Assembly (NCBI GenBank): GCA_963971575.1
Contig: OZ020617.1
Span: 18,003,403 to 18,067,402, forward strand
DNA from: Liopterus haemorrhoidalis
Taxonomy: Eukaryota > Arthropoda > Insecta > Coleoptera > Dytiscidae
Length of the DNA stretch: 64,000 nt
Direction: 5' to 3'
Under the pieces are notes generated by a model, which had not been told where the DNA came from, made no database searches, and was given only the letters and a program-made list of their open reading frames with translations. The position numbers and the translations under genes were made by a program. This document shows positions 48,101-56,038 of the stretch, piece after piece (position 1 is the first letter of the stretch; each line of letters begins with the position of its first letter).

Positions 48101-51100
48101 AGTGATTGACTTGCGTGCACAGTGTAGGATCCTCTTGACGATTGCTATTCAGGGTGCCCGTGTTTCAAGCCTAACCATTGGGATCGCATGAACCGTAAGA
48201 AGAAGTCGGTTAAACTGGAGCAAAATTGCCGCATAAATCAGTAATTTTCTAATTTCTCAGTTAATTTTCATTGCTATTTAGGTGTGTTCTATTTCATGGG
48301 AAAGAGAAAAATATGAATTTCTCGAAAATGATACAATCTATAAAAATTTTGAGGACGGCTGTGAATTCTTCGTAAAAAAGTACAAATTAGAAACTTGTAT
48401 GAATTGAAACAAAAAAGTTATAAGTCAAAAAGTAAATCGACCAAAATCAGTTTTTTGCTCGTATCTAGTGATCTGTTCACTTTTCCCCAACTTTGCCCCA
48501 ATTTAACCGACTTCGTATCCCTTACGGTTCACGAGATCTCAATGGTAAGGCTCGAAGAACGGGGACCCTGTATACATTCAAAATAGTCTCCTTGGAGATT
48601 ACAAATACTGCCCAGCGTTATGATGAGTGTTGAATGCCCTTTAATGCTTTACAGAGTTGACCTGTTAGTATTGAAAAACTTTTTACAATAGAGAGATATT
48701 GCAAAGTGAAAAAAATCTGACTTTATTAAAAGAAACCACTAATAAAGTATCCTGTATTAAAATTTTTCATAATGTTTTAAAGAGTGTTATTGCAACGGTG
48801 CTCTTGCTTCATACTTTATTTTGACAAATATGCCAAATTGATAGATCGAAATCGTAATGAATATAGAAGTTAACTGCAACCCTTATATGCGTTAACTGCA
48901 GCAGACTATTTTTAACTTCTTCCCACACTGCACAACCATTCGCAAAAGGGTTTTGTGACACAATTTCTCGGAGAAAAATAACATCGTCCTCGTATTTAAA
49001 TCGTAAAAGTTTTTTATCTTTAACTTGCATCATTACTCACAAGAACTCACAAGAAAATTCAAAAAATTTTATGTTCGAATTTACTCCGTTGTTAATTTTG
49101 AGGTTAAATTGACAGAAGACCTGTCAAAATTCAGGCGCTTTAAATAAAAATGCTTTGCCGTTATTTAAATTAAATAAAGGTAGCCTGTATTTTAATAAAA
49201 TAAAGAAATTAAGGATATATCAACTGCGCATGCGCACATGTCAAATAAAGGAAAACTTTATTAAAAGATCAGTAGAACAGAGGTTGCAATATCTCTCTAA
49301 TAAATATGGAATGAAACATAAAGGGCAATTTTCATAATCTTTTACTAAATCTTAGTAGCACTACTAAGACAAGTATGCTAAGCGTTACTAAAAATTGATG
49401 TTCATAATACAGAATTATTGTTGATAGTGCTTAATACTGTCTAGTAAATTGTAATTTAGAAGCGCGGTGAGGCTGTATTAAATGACATTAAAATAGTGAT
49501 GTGTCCATAATACTGATTGATTTTAATCATATATATGAGAGATTTGCGGGATGTTCGTGAAATGCGTGAATTACAAAATCAATTACTAAGAAAATTTTAT
49601 AATAAAAGAAAAAAATTATTAAAATCGTTATGTGAAGAATTAAATTTACAAAGAGTTGAGATATTAATTAAAATCTCAAATAACGATATAAAACCGGTAT
49701 CTTCAAAAGGCAGAAATATTTTAACTGAACTTCAATTATGTATTGCTTTACGTTGTTTTGATAAAGGTTCATATCAACAAGTTATAGGTAACTAGTTAAT
49801 AATATGAATAATTAGTTAGTTACCATTACATTTTTACTTATAATTCTTTTAAAATATATATATTTATTATTAAAAAAATCGATAATAAAATCGTTACCTA
49901 ATGCTGTCGAAGAAACAAGGTTATGTTTGTGTTTTTACTGCGATTATAGTACAAGCTAGTAACGCATCTTCCATCTCTTTTAACATGTTGTATAGTAGTG
50001 CATAATGTCTATCTCTTTCTATCGACAACAGAAAACGTTGCCAAACGTACATTTCTATTAGTTAAAAGATCTTAGTATACAATAGGGATGGGGAAAAAAC
50101 ATCGATGTATCGAAAACATCGATGTTTTTACCATCGATGGTCAGCTGGCGATAGTATCGATAAAACATCGATGTCTACTACCGATGTCGATGTTTAAACT
50201 TTGAAATTCAGAAACTACCGCTAGAGGCGCTGGAATCTTAAAAATTTAATTTTTATTATAATTAGTACACAAAATATAAGCGCCATCTATTGTGATATAA
50301 CAATACTAATAGTGTTAGTTCTTATTCTTCTTAGCAGTTAGCAGAATACGAAAAAATAAGAAGAAACTTCTAATTTTTGCAAACAATGCGAATGACCAAC
50401 GACGCCAACACACTTTTTCTTTTTGAGTCTTGTCGACACTTTCCCAGTTGTTATTCCTCCAATCCCTGGATTTTTGTAAGTTGTCATTAGCTATTTTTTT
50501 ATATATTGAAGTTGGCTTTTCCTGAACAAAACGATCAAAAGCTTCAATTAATCGGTAAAAGTAACTAGAATTGAAAATCTAGTTCCGCCTAAACCAAAGG
50601 AACAGACTTTATTTCAACTTAAAAAAGTATAAAAATAATTGTGTATGACAGTGTTATTTTTATGTTAAATAATATAAAATTAACATTAAGATTACTATAT
50701 TAGTATTGTAATAAAATCCAATATTTCATTTTAGAAATGTAAAAATAGTAAGGTCTGTTCCTTTGGTTCAGGCGGTACTAGATTTTCAATTCTAGTTACT
50801 TTTACCGATTGATTGAAGCTTTTGATCATTTTGTTCTGGAAAAGTCAACTTCAATATATAAAAAAATATCTAATGACAAATTACAAAAATGAAAATTGCG
50901 GTTAGTTCCGCCTAATCGTTGGGAATAGACTGTAGGTACAAATTAAGATTATTATATTGGGTATAATAATATTAATGTGAAATTAATTACAATTAAAAAA
51001 GAATATTTCTATTTCAAAATCTAATAAATGCTTTTTGTGTATTATGTGTTATTTTTTTCGTATTTTATCTTTACATTATTAATAAAACCTATATAATATA

Positions 51101-51558
51101 AATAAATAGCTTTTGTTAATATTAATAAAACATCGATGTTTCCGATACATCGATGTTTTTCCTTCGATGTTTTTTCAACATCGATAGTAAGCGCCGATGT
51201 TAACATCGATGTTAAACATCGAGATGTTTTGCCTTCGATGTACATACCCTAGTATAGAGATTATGAACACTACTAACGTGCATCACACTTTCTTAATTTA
51301 ACAAGTAACGCTTAATTGCAATATTTAGTAAAATATTATGAATATAGCCCATTGTCTTATTAATATTTTTTTAACAGTTTGATGTCTTATTGTTTTTCTT
51401 TCTAGACATTGAGTGGAATGGCCAAACTGATGCGAGAATGCTGGCATCAAAATCCAAACGTCAGGCTACCAGTCTTACGAATTAAGAAAACATTGCTCAA
51501 ACTAGCAAGCTCAGACTGTAATGTTCATTTCGATTTAGATATGGAAGTGTGTGTGTAG
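33151..51558 (+). CDS. sax: BMP type I receptor, Saxophone/ALK1-ALK2 class (577 aa)
   Basis: Transmembrane Ser/Thr kinase that binds BMP-type ligands with a type II receptor and phosphorylates R-Smads. Eight exons: 33151-33211, 33386-33615, 33671-33881, 38550-38776, 41904-42118, 45273-45683, 46463-46688, 51406-51558; all GT/AG, phases 1,0,1,0,2,2,0. Order: signal peptide 1-20; acidic stretch; cysteine-rich ectodomain about 76-158 ([11 protein letters not shown], then RCCTGDFCN); membrane span about 182-204; GS box TSGSGSGLP (251-259); kinase about 272-565 with [13 protein letters not shown] (K297), [10 protein letters not shown] (D398), ADFGLAV (D416), [13 protein letters not shown]. The L45-loop signature [14 protein letters not shown] marks the ALK1/ALK2/Sax subclass. 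K268 in TLAKQ occupies the position of human ACVR1 R206; Lys is also what I recall for fly Sax. Length is near fly Sax (about 570). Odd points: DFG rather than DLG, and MSPE rather than MAPE. Confidence 0.96.
33386..33615 (+). CDS. sax: Sax-like exon 2, ectodomain N-part
   Basis: Residues 21-97, from GELPQKHQF through an acidic, poorly conserved stretch to [19 protein letters not shown]. The first four or five cysteines of the type I ectodomain fold are here. Donor GTAAAT, phase 0. Confidence 0.93.
33671..33881 (+). CDS. sax: Sax-like exon 3, ectodomain C-part
   Basis: Residues 98-167 plus one base: [26 protein letters not shown], and the terminal [10 protein letters not shown] box common to TGF-beta receptors, then PELPPMYR. 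Only 55 bases separate it from exon 2. Confidence 0.94.
33995..34228. mobile_element. Small foldback MITE in receptor intron 3
   Basis: Inverted arms of about 80 bases (ATTGTCGTAGCTCAATATGT, TTAGAATATCGTGTAA.CTT) at about 33995-34078 and 34145-34228 with a 65-base spacer. Confidence 0.7.
34259..34535. mobile_element. GGATCCTACACTG-family MITE, shorter copy
   Basis: TTCTACACTGTACAC at the left and CAGTGATTTCCTTGCG, CACAGTGTAGGATTCTCT at the right match 47766-48136; the middle shares TTTTTGTTTGATTTTGATCA. Confidence 0.65.
34669..35870. pseudogene. Two mariner transposase fragments as an inverted pair
   Basis: The minus-strand frame 34880-35185 reads [17 protein letters not shown] ... [19 protein letters not shown], the last two catalytic Asp residues of a DD34D mariner with exactly 34 residues between them. 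From about 35158 the plus strand carries a second, stop-containing copy ([28 protein letters not shown]). The outer ends are inverted too: GACCGGAAAGAAATTCATTA near 34669 against the inverse of the GGTCC end near 35870, and AATATAATTTCCATCAT at 34747 and 35790. So the unit is a symmetric composite of a dead mariner. Transposase cut and pasted the element at TA. Confidence 0.8.
36038..36383. mobile_element. CAGTGAGATCATTAATTCC MITE
   Basis: Ends CAGTGAGATCATTAATTCCT and its inverse, more than 25 bases, with TA on each side (36036-36037, 36384-36385). Its interior shares long blocks with 35370-35660 (CATTTAGTTAT.AAACTTATT, TTTTTATTACCTTATA, GGGTGAGTTC, AATACAGTTTTGATATTTTT), i.e. with the neighbouring mariner composite. 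Confidence 0.85.
36386..36883. other. Receptor intron 3 segment, unrecognised
   Basis: Minus-strand frames 36265-36492 and 36556-36795 are open but match nothing I know. Possibly decayed transposon coding sequence. Confidence 0.35.
36884..37289. mobile_element. TTCCGCCTAAA-family MITE, larger member
   Basis: AGGCTATTCCAAACGTATAG at the left, inverse of ATAAATGTTTGGAATAGCCT at the right, TA flanks. Subterminal ACTAGATTTTGCAATTTAGT and GTTCCGCATAAA. Same family as 11832-12014. Confidence 0.75.
37693..38173 (+). mobile_element. Helitron 3' end in receptor intron 3
   Basis: 38146-38160 CCGTACGAAGTACGG is a 6-base-stem hairpin, followed 9 bases later by CTAG (38170-38173) and T: the Helitron 3' terminus. 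Upstream, TGTTTTGTCATTAAACTAGAAGATGGGTA occurs twice (from about 37693 and 37783), a short tandem repeat. The 5' end was not identified, so the left limit is arbitrary. Confidence 0.6.
38550..38776 (+). CDS. sax: Sax-like exon 4, transmembrane segment
   Basis: Residues 168-243: [12 protein letters not shown], the membrane span [20 protein letters not shown], a basic stop-transfer (MRRVHRKR), then the juxtamembrane [17 protein letters not shown] leading to the GS box. Acceptor TTGTTGTAG; donor GTAAGT. Confidence 0.95.
38900..39360 (-). pseudogene. Decayed mariner-like transposase fragment
   Basis: On the minus strand [18 protein letters not shown], then [21 protein letters not shown] contains the second catalytic Asp (TDNAPAHT box). 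Downstream register changes give SPF/SPDLNP-like remnants and the sequence ends in a poly(T)/(A) tract at about 39005-39020. A different lineage from the one at 34669. Confidence 0.7.
39367..40101 (-). pseudogene. 5'-truncated LINE, endonuclease-reverse transcriptase C-terminus
   Basis: 225 codons at 40101-39424: [85 protein letters not shown]. These are hallmarks of the thumb and C-terminal part of insect RTE/CR1-group reverse transcriptases. The 3' tail on the minus strand is (TAAG)n at about 39368-39381, a simple-repeat tail typical of such LINEs. The frame is intact over its whole length, so insertion may be fairly recent. The catalytic FADD box is missing. Confidence 0.85.
40311..41242. 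mobile_element. TIR element retaining one coding exon
   Basis: AATAGGGGATACGCATGAAA at the left and the inverse of ATCATGCCTATCCCCTATT at the right. About 0.93 kb, with TATGACGTCA-containing subterminal blocks on both sides (40499-40510 and 41090-41102) and the exon at 40630-40751. Confidence 0.6.
40630..40751 (+). pseudogene. First-exon remnant resembling SWIM/YqaJ-type insect transposon protein
   Basis: Reads [20 protein letters not shown], then after a one-base shift [19 protein letters not shown], followed immediately by GTAATT, a plausible splice donor. The pattern (acidic start, P.IDAFM, SAE.RGVK) recalls N-termini of insect proteins carrying SWIM zinc finger and YqaJ-like nuclease domains that are associated with mobile elements. 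Later domains are absent. Family assignment is from memory and tentative. Confidence 0.45.
41524..41828. mobile_element. CAGTGTTTCTCAA hAT-like MITE
   Basis: Ends CAGTGTTTCTCAAC / TTGAGAAACACTG, interior GTGGTCCGC motifs near both ends, and perfect 8-base duplication ATTTAGAG (41516-41523, 41829-41836). It lies 75 bases upstream of receptor exon 5. Confidence 0.9.
41904..42118 (+). CDS. sax: Sax-like exon 5, GS box and kinase N-lobe
   Basis: Residues 244-314 plus two bases: EYLEHSL, GS box [22 protein letters not shown], glycine loop [11 protein letters not shown], and catalytic Lys in VAVKIF; ends SRETEIY. Donor GTAACG, phase 2. Confidence 0.96.
42638..43450 (+). repeat. AGGGTTTTGTAGG dispersed family, two tandem-oriented copies
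   Basis: 42638-42870 and 43197-43450 each run AGGGTTTTGTAGGTA, CCAAAAAACC.TTATA, (CTGT)n or its remnant, TTGATATTTGGCATG / TTGAAATTTGGCATG, TTGACCC.CA.ATAGGAAAAAT. Between them 43138-43177 is the inverted TGAAATGTGTGAAAATTCAC motif. Confidence 0.7.
43721..43912. mobile_element. TAGGGTGACCA hAT-like MITE, short copy
   Basis: Ends TAGGGTGACCATCC / TGGTCACCCTA; flanks GTATAAGT (43713-43720) and GTGTAAGT (43913-43920) differ at one base. Interior: GTCCCGGT repeats, one GAGGACTTTTTTTTTTTGCT unit, and TTCCCTTCACTGAAATCTGG as in the inverse of the 24786 copy. Confidence 0.85.
43921..45111. other. Receptor intron 5 segment with perfect hairpin
   Basis: 44688-44717 is CCCCCATGGTTT, 6-base loop, AAACCATGGGGG, a perfect 12-base stem. 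44020-44110 has two GGCGTGGTG/AGGCGTGATA-like repeats. 44965-44985 (AACAGTACAGGATCCTCCTA) resembles one end of the GGATCC MITE family. No gene seen. Confidence 0.5.
45112..45193. repeat. (TA)n microsatellite
   Basis: About 80 bases of uninterrupted TA, in receptor intron 5 shortly before exon 6. Confidence 0.95.
45273..45683 (+). CDS. sax: Sax-like exon 6, kinase core
   Basis: Residues 315-451 plus two bases: [30 protein letters not shown], catalytic loop [15 protein letters not shown], and [13 protein letters not shown]. The Phe codon of DFG is 45577-45579 (TTT). A 160-base (TA)-rich intron end precedes it. Confidence 0.97.
45831..46290 (+). repeat. LTR-like dispersed repeat, copy B
   Basis: CACGGTTGGCTGATTTATTTG, CTCAAACTCAAGGCACC and CGAAATTATTTGGTTACTT, GACTCGAACGAACAC correspond in order to 62818-62860, 62885-62900 and 63308-63348. 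A copy in receptor intron 6. Confidence 0.5.
46463..46688 (+). CDS. sax: Sax-like exon 7, kinase C-lobe
   Basis: Residues 452-527: [60 protein letters not shown]. Acceptor CTTTTTTCAG, donor GTAAGT, phase 0. Confidence 0.96.
46915..47494. mobile_element. GGGGTACGTTYCARAAC MITE
   Basis: GGGGTACGTTTCAGAACCTA at the left and the inverse of TTTTGGAACGTACCCC at the right, with GAGTTTACTC blocks near both ends. In receptor intron 7. Confidence 0.7.
47766..48136. mobile_element. GGATCCTACACTG-family MITE, complete copy
   Basis: AAGAGGATCCTACACTGTAC and its inverse GTGCACAGTGTAGGATCCTCTT-type end, continuing as ACTCACTGTTTGTAAAT / ATTTACAAATACAGTGA: TIRs of about 50 imperfect bases. Confidence 0.85.
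48150..48570. mobile_element. CAGGGTG-family MITE, second intact copy
   Basis: CAGGGTGCCCGTGTTTCAAG at the left; ACGGGGACCCTG at the right, with CATGAACCGTAAG / CTTACGGTTCACGAG inside. 14 bases from the previous MITE. Confidence 0.8.
48809..49033 (-). pseudogene. Myb/SANT-like transposon ORF fragment
   Basis: 74 codons; [40 protein letters not shown]. The D.(I/V).LLRE...NPF......W pattern resembles Myb/SANT-like DNA-binding proteins encoded by insect transposons. A short plus-strand frame at 49155-49337 ends [17 protein letters not shown], which looks like the next segment of the same family but in opposite orientation. Both are fragments. Confidence 0.4.
49517..49795 (+). pseudogene. Harbinger transposase N-terminal fragment
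   Basis: 92 codons ending [35 protein letters not shown]1-type transposases have a closely similar L(S/T)...QLL.ALRF(F/Y)ATGS(F/Y)Q.V(I/V)GD segment before the catalytic domain. The DDE domain is absent; the frame stops at the point where relatives continue, perhaps at a splice site (GGTAACTAG). Confidence 0.7.
50083..51251. mobile_element. CATCGATG-rich hAT-like element, nested
   Basis: Starts TAGGGATGGGGAAAAAACAT and ends ACATACCCTA; both ends are packed with ACATCGATGT repeats in each orientation. Flanks GTATACAA / GTATAGAG agree at 6 of 8 bases. It contains the MITE pair at 50460-50935. Confidence 0.65.
50460..50935. mobile_element. Two TTCCGCCTAAA-family MITEs in inverted orientation
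   Basis: 50460-50605 (GTAAGTTGTCATTAGCTATT ... TCTAGTTCCGCCTAAACCAA) and 50753-50935 (GGTCTGTTCCTTTGGTTCAG ... TTAGTTCCGCCTAATCGTT) are mirror copies related to 11832-12014. Together they could fold into a long hairpin. Confidence 0.7.
51406..51558 (+). CDS. sax: Sax-like exon 8, kinase end and stop
   Basis: Residues 528-577 and [37 protein letters not shown], then a short divergent tail ending EVCV. Acceptor TTTCTTTCTAG. Intron 7 before it is about 4.7 kb. Confidence 0.95.
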   Translation, partial: TLSGMAKLMRECWHQNPNVRLPVLRIKKTLLKLASSDCNVHFDLDMEVCV

Positions 51559-52373
51559 TGTTATGTGTTAATTCTATATTTTATATATCATAACGTTTCG
51601 TTCATCCAGTACTTGACTATAACTTCACTTCAGGTTTATCTGGTAAGAGATTTTAAATGATTAAGTACAATTTTTTGCTGTACTAAGTGCAGTTGGTTTT
51701 GAAAAGTTGCTAAATGGACTTATTCTATAGTTGATGTCTTCAAATATTTTGGAATTTATTCATATTATGCAACAACCACTCTTACAAGGTTTGATAAAAA
51801 AATTCGTGGGCAAACGACATAAAACTTATTCACGTTATAAAGTTTATTCACGTTATCTATGAAATGACGTAGTAGTTGATAAATTTTCTGTGCTGTCAGT
51901 TGTTATTTGTTTACAAATGTCAAAAAAGCTAGGTTATATCCATTAACTTCTAACAAGATATTGAAAACCTGTATTTCCTAGTGAATAAAGGGTTTAATGT
52001 GAATTAAGATACAGAGTTAGAAGAAAAGGCAAAATATTATACTATTCGAATACATTTTTTTTGTTATACGTATAATAATTGTACTAAATAAAATAAAATG
52101 AAAATTTCAGTATATAAGAATCATCAGAAATAATTCTTTTTAGAAATGTGTCGTGTTCTCTTTATCCTTTTTTATGCAATTTACTTAAATTTTTCGTCTG
52201 GTGTCACATAGTCACAGTGGATTCTGGAAGCAAACTCGGAGTGTTACGAGTCACTCTGTTTAACCCCAGGCGCTCGAGGAAACGCATTTAGCAAACGCAA
52301 TATGGAAAATACTTAAATATACAAACAGTTCAAATACAGTAAAAATAAATTATTATTATTATAGGCCAATTCA
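51559..52373. other. 3' flank of the receptor gene
   Basis: Should hold the 3' UTR. No other coding sequence is seen; 52205-52275 is a GC-richer patch without an obvious role. Confidence 0.4.
51984..51989 (+). terminator. sax: Candidate poly(A) signal of the receptor gene
   Basis: First AATAAA downstream of the stop codon, 426 bases beyond it; a second lies at 52087-52092. No transcript evidence is available, so either could be used. Confidence 0.3.
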
Positions 52374-52458
52374 ATGCCGGAAGCTCTTAGTAGCCACGCT
52401 CAAATGATGGTTTTGTCTCATTAATTATTTTGAAAGAGAGCTAGATAATGCTAGACCT

Positions 52459-52689
52459 TTAATGGATTTGAAATGCCTCACGTACAGATGTTCGTAAAAT
52501 GTCCCTACTATCTCGGTACATCTCATAAATTATATTACATATCCCAACTGTTGTAAAATTGTCTAATTCTACAACATATTTAGTATGTGTTCGTTTCTTT
52601 TTCGGGCTACTCACAGCTTCACCTCTCGATTGTTGTGCAGCGATTTTATTTACTTTAGAAATGCTGACATCTAATGCGGCAGCAACTCT
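52459..52689 (-). pseudogene. Transposon protein exon with SPKKKR motif
   Basis: Preceded by acceptor CTTTTTAG, the frame reads RVAAALDVSISKVNKIAAQQ, SSPKKKRTHTKYVVELDNFT, VGICNIIYEMYRDSRDI, then a stop. A helix-turn-helix-like start (VAAALDVS.SKV..I) followed by SP.K.R and LD.F....I...IYE.Y matches the N-terminal DNA-binding region of a class of insect DDE transposases as I recall it. The catalytic part is missing. Name of the class not certain. Confidence 0.5.
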
Positions 52690-52785
52690 CTAAAAAGTTA
52701 ATTAACAATTATTTGTAGAAAAATATTGAAGTGAAAAGACCATAGATATAAACAAAATTTAATATATACTTGCATCTCTCACACA

Positions 52786-53361
52786 CAGGGCCGGCGTTAG
52801 GCATGTGGAGCATGTGCGGTGGCACATGACCTCGCGGCCCAACAGGCCTCGCGCAAGGTGCGAACTTTCTGAACCGCGCGTACTCGCGTACACCAAACTC
52901 CCATCTAAATTGTGTATGTAGTTTTCGAGCGCGCTAAAATTAGAAAGAAGAAAACGGGTGGGGTGCTTTGCATCAGCTGTGAAGCGCTGTGATTCCCCGA
53001 ATACGAGAGAAAATCACACAGCCGAAAGTTGTTATTGATAGATGCCACAGAAAAAAAATATTGTAACATTCACTAAATGTATCCCTCATTAAAATATATA
53101 CATTTTAAACATAATAGGAGTACCTAATATGAACATAGCGTGGTAGTGGACAGCACCTGGTAAGGAAAATTACATTTTGACTGATGTATCTCGTTCATTC
53201 CGTCATTTTGCGTGGTCCATCATTATCGAACCAGCCCTTTTTGACCACCGCGTCAATATAATTTTTTCTTGTCAATCTCGCACATAGCCTCCCGCCTGCC
53301 TTGGCACATGGCATCGCGCCTGCCCTGGCACATGGCCTCGCAAATCCTAACGCCGGCCCTG
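52786..53361. mobile_element. CAGGGCCGGCGTTAGG hAT-like MITE
   Basis: Ends CAGGGCCGGCGTTAGG / CCTAACGCCGGCCCTG; flanks CTCACACA (52778-52785) and CTCACACT (53362-53369). Shares GGCACATGGCCTCGC blocks with 5640-5973 but not its tandem units. Confidence 0.9.
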
Positions 53362-53467
53362 CTCACACTTTTCAAATCCATTAAAGGTCCAACATTATCT
53401 CGCTCTCTTTCAAAATAATTATTATAAAACCTACCTTTGAGCGCTGTTATTAATAGCTTTCAGCATT

Positions 53468-54416
53468 TTTATTACAACAATATTTGATTTAATGAAAAAT
53501 ATAGTTTAACCTTACTTAAATGTCAAACCTGACTTAAAAACAGTAAATAAATGTACCAACTGATTAATGGTTTGATGTTGACTAAATCACGTGACATTGG
53601 TACTTAAAATAACCAAGTGTGACGTCATCTCATATTTATTGTGAAGAGTTTATAATGTAAAACGGCCTTAATACGCGCAGTCTGCGAATTTTTTTGTCAA
53701 ACTTCGTCAAATTAATTTTCTGGAATTCTAATTATAAATCTGACAATTTGTTAAATATTGGTTGATGTGTAAAGATATTCTGGAAATAGTCCATGTTATG
53801 TAACAACCATTTGTACTCTTGTATTCATCCAGTGTTGCCAGTGTTGGGTTTAATGACTAAAATAATTTTATATAAAAATATTACTCAGACATGCATACAG
53901 GACAATAGGTTTGTATAAAATTACTTAATTTACTATGTTATGAACAAAAGAAGTCTAAATTTTAAGAATATATTGTTCACAGTTCGTGTTAGTATCTCAC
54001 GACTATAAATTATAATAACTTTTCTGTAATATGATAAACACCAACACCATTGTAAACCAGTATTTTCACTGCCCATTGTACAGTACAGAAAACGAAAGAA
54101 AAGTTAGCAGAAGAATGCAATAGATATCCAAAGTGACGTCAGCAACATTAGCGCCAGTGTGCTTTTGTGAAACTAATCTTAGAAATATCTAATTTTTACT
54201 TACAATTCATTGCCGGAGTATAATGAATAACTTTATTTTAAAGGAAGACAATTGAGCTGCTTTGATTGACCGACTGGCTTATAGCATTTTGTTAGAAACA
54301 GTAACTAATTTATCCGCGAACATAAAGGAATTAGGCGCACGCGTGTGTTATTGTAATGTGTAAGACACTTCATCCGCGAATAAAGCTATTATAATTTGTT
54401 TCCGGGAGCAAAAGTT
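53468..54416. other. Right flank segment; possible outer inverted repeat
   Basis: 54060-54100 (TGTACAGTACAGAAAACGAAAG) is inverted relative to 54995-55025 (CTTTCGTTTTCTGTACAACA), so a TIR element may span about 53995-55060 with the MITE at 54417 inside. No gene. Confidence 0.4.
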
Positions 54417-54929
54417 ATGGTTGGTTTATATACGGAACAAGAATAAGGAATAGGAAATAAGAATAGTACACAAGGTGTTAAAACATGGCTGCGCCGTATA
54501 TCGGTTTATGTAGAAATGAAATTTAACTTAAACACAAGAATTGTTGGTAACATTTAACATTTTATTCCTATTCTAAGAATAAGAAACGATAAGCATGCGC
54601 ACAATGGTCAAAATGTCGGCCGTAATAAAATTTGTTCAACAGATGTTTTCCAGCTGTGATCAGAAGATTGGAAGCAGCAATATAATGTGTGAAACACAAG
54701 CAAATAAATTTATAAAATCTTCTAAATCCATTTACTGAAAACGATTTTTTTCAAGGTGATATTAAACACAACAACCTGTCAAACGACAACCGTTAAACAC
54801 AGTCCAACGCAAGTACGCAGGCGCAGCGACGAAATGTTATGTCCGATATAAACGGTTTCATATTTTTTATTCTTGTGTACTATTCTTATTTCCCATTCCA
54901 TATTCTTGTTCCGTATATAAACCAACCAT
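54417..54929. mobile_element. MITE with ~58-base near-perfect TIRs
   Basis: ATGGTTGGTTTATATACGGA and AATAGTACACAAG at the left recur inverted at 54873-54929 with only two or three differences. Confidence 0.9.
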
Positions 54930-56038
54930 TATTTATGACTCAACCTAATAATTATGGGCTTCATATACATACAGACAACTGAATTATTTGATATCTCTTT
55001 CGTTTTCTGTACAACATTGTCTGTGGTAATATTTTAACAGGTACTCTTCCAAAGTATTACTTGATTGTTGGAGTTGAAGAATAGAATAGATACATTGTTT
55101 CTTATTTCAAATGTTTTACACATTTGTTTTTGAGAGACTACTCTCCCACCTACTATTAAAAACTCTAGTGTACAATAATTTAATATTAGTATCAGAAGTT
55201 TATAATAGATCTGTACTATTTTGGTACTATGTACCAATTTCGGTTCTAATTTTAAGGTTTTGTTTGATACAAATATTAAGTGTGTTGAGTCAGGAATAAG
55301 TACAACATTAATTCACGAATTAAATTTTATTTTAGTAAACGCCATTTTTACTATGTTATATCTTAATATATATCTTAGCAGATAAATCACTTATAATTAA
55401 ATTAAACTATTGCGCGAGAATAGTATATTCTGTAACAAGATTGGAATGAGAAAATTCGATGCGAGTGGAACACGAGTATCGAATTTTCTCTTCCAACCGA
55501 GTCACAGACCCTACTTTCTCTACGACCACCAGAAAGAAAAAAAAATAACAAATAATTATTTTAACAAACATTTTATCTTAACAAATAACTTACATTACAT
55601 AACAAATTGATCAATTAATTAAACTTATTTTTTTATTTATTATTTGTTTAATTTTCATGTTGCATTTATTTAATCTAATCATTGCATATATTTTAATGTA
55701 ACCCTACAAACCCTAAAAACAAATTAAACAAGCAAGGAATTGTTATTCCATAACAAGTGATGGAATAAAATACATGCAAAATGCATAAGAAGATAAGTGC
55801 CGAATAACATTCGAATAACATTCCAACTCTTGTGGTAGAATATTAACTTTCTGTAGTCAAAAATGGTTTAAGAATTGGTAAATTCTATAGTGGTCGTGGA
55901 GAAAAATAATTTATTCATACTTTTATTATGTAGAAAAATCGGTTATAGCCACCACAGAACCGATCGTTACTACAAAGTACTTAAACAAAATATTTTCCAT
56001 CATGAAAACGTACCTAGAAATATATGTCATAATAGATA
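54930..56038. other. Right flank segment with hairpin
   Basis: 55446-55496 contains GGAATGAGAAAATTCGAT and its inverse ATCGAATTTTCTCTTCC around a GAGTGGAACACGAGT loop. Otherwise AT-rich with no supported gene. Confidence 0.45.

Larger units (their letters stand above)
49323..51350 (+). mobile_element. PIF/Harbinger-like element with nested insertions
   Basis: GGGCAATTTTCATAAT at the left and the inverse of ATTATGAATATAGCCC at the right (14 of 16 match), with TTTAGTA/TACTAAA-type blocks inside. It encodes the start of a Harbinger-type transposase (49517-49795) and was later entered by the element at 50083-51251. In receptor intron 7, ending 55 bases before exon 8. Confidence 0.7.
52374..53467. 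mobile_element. TIR transposon remnant with coding exon
   Basis: About 90-base inverted ends: AATGCCGGAAGCTCTTAGTA ... TTTTGAAAGAGAGCTAGATA ... ACCTTTAATGGATTTG recurs inverted at 53370-53467. A hAT-like MITE (52786-53361) has split it. The coding exon is at 52459-52689 on the minus strand. Confidence 0.7.
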
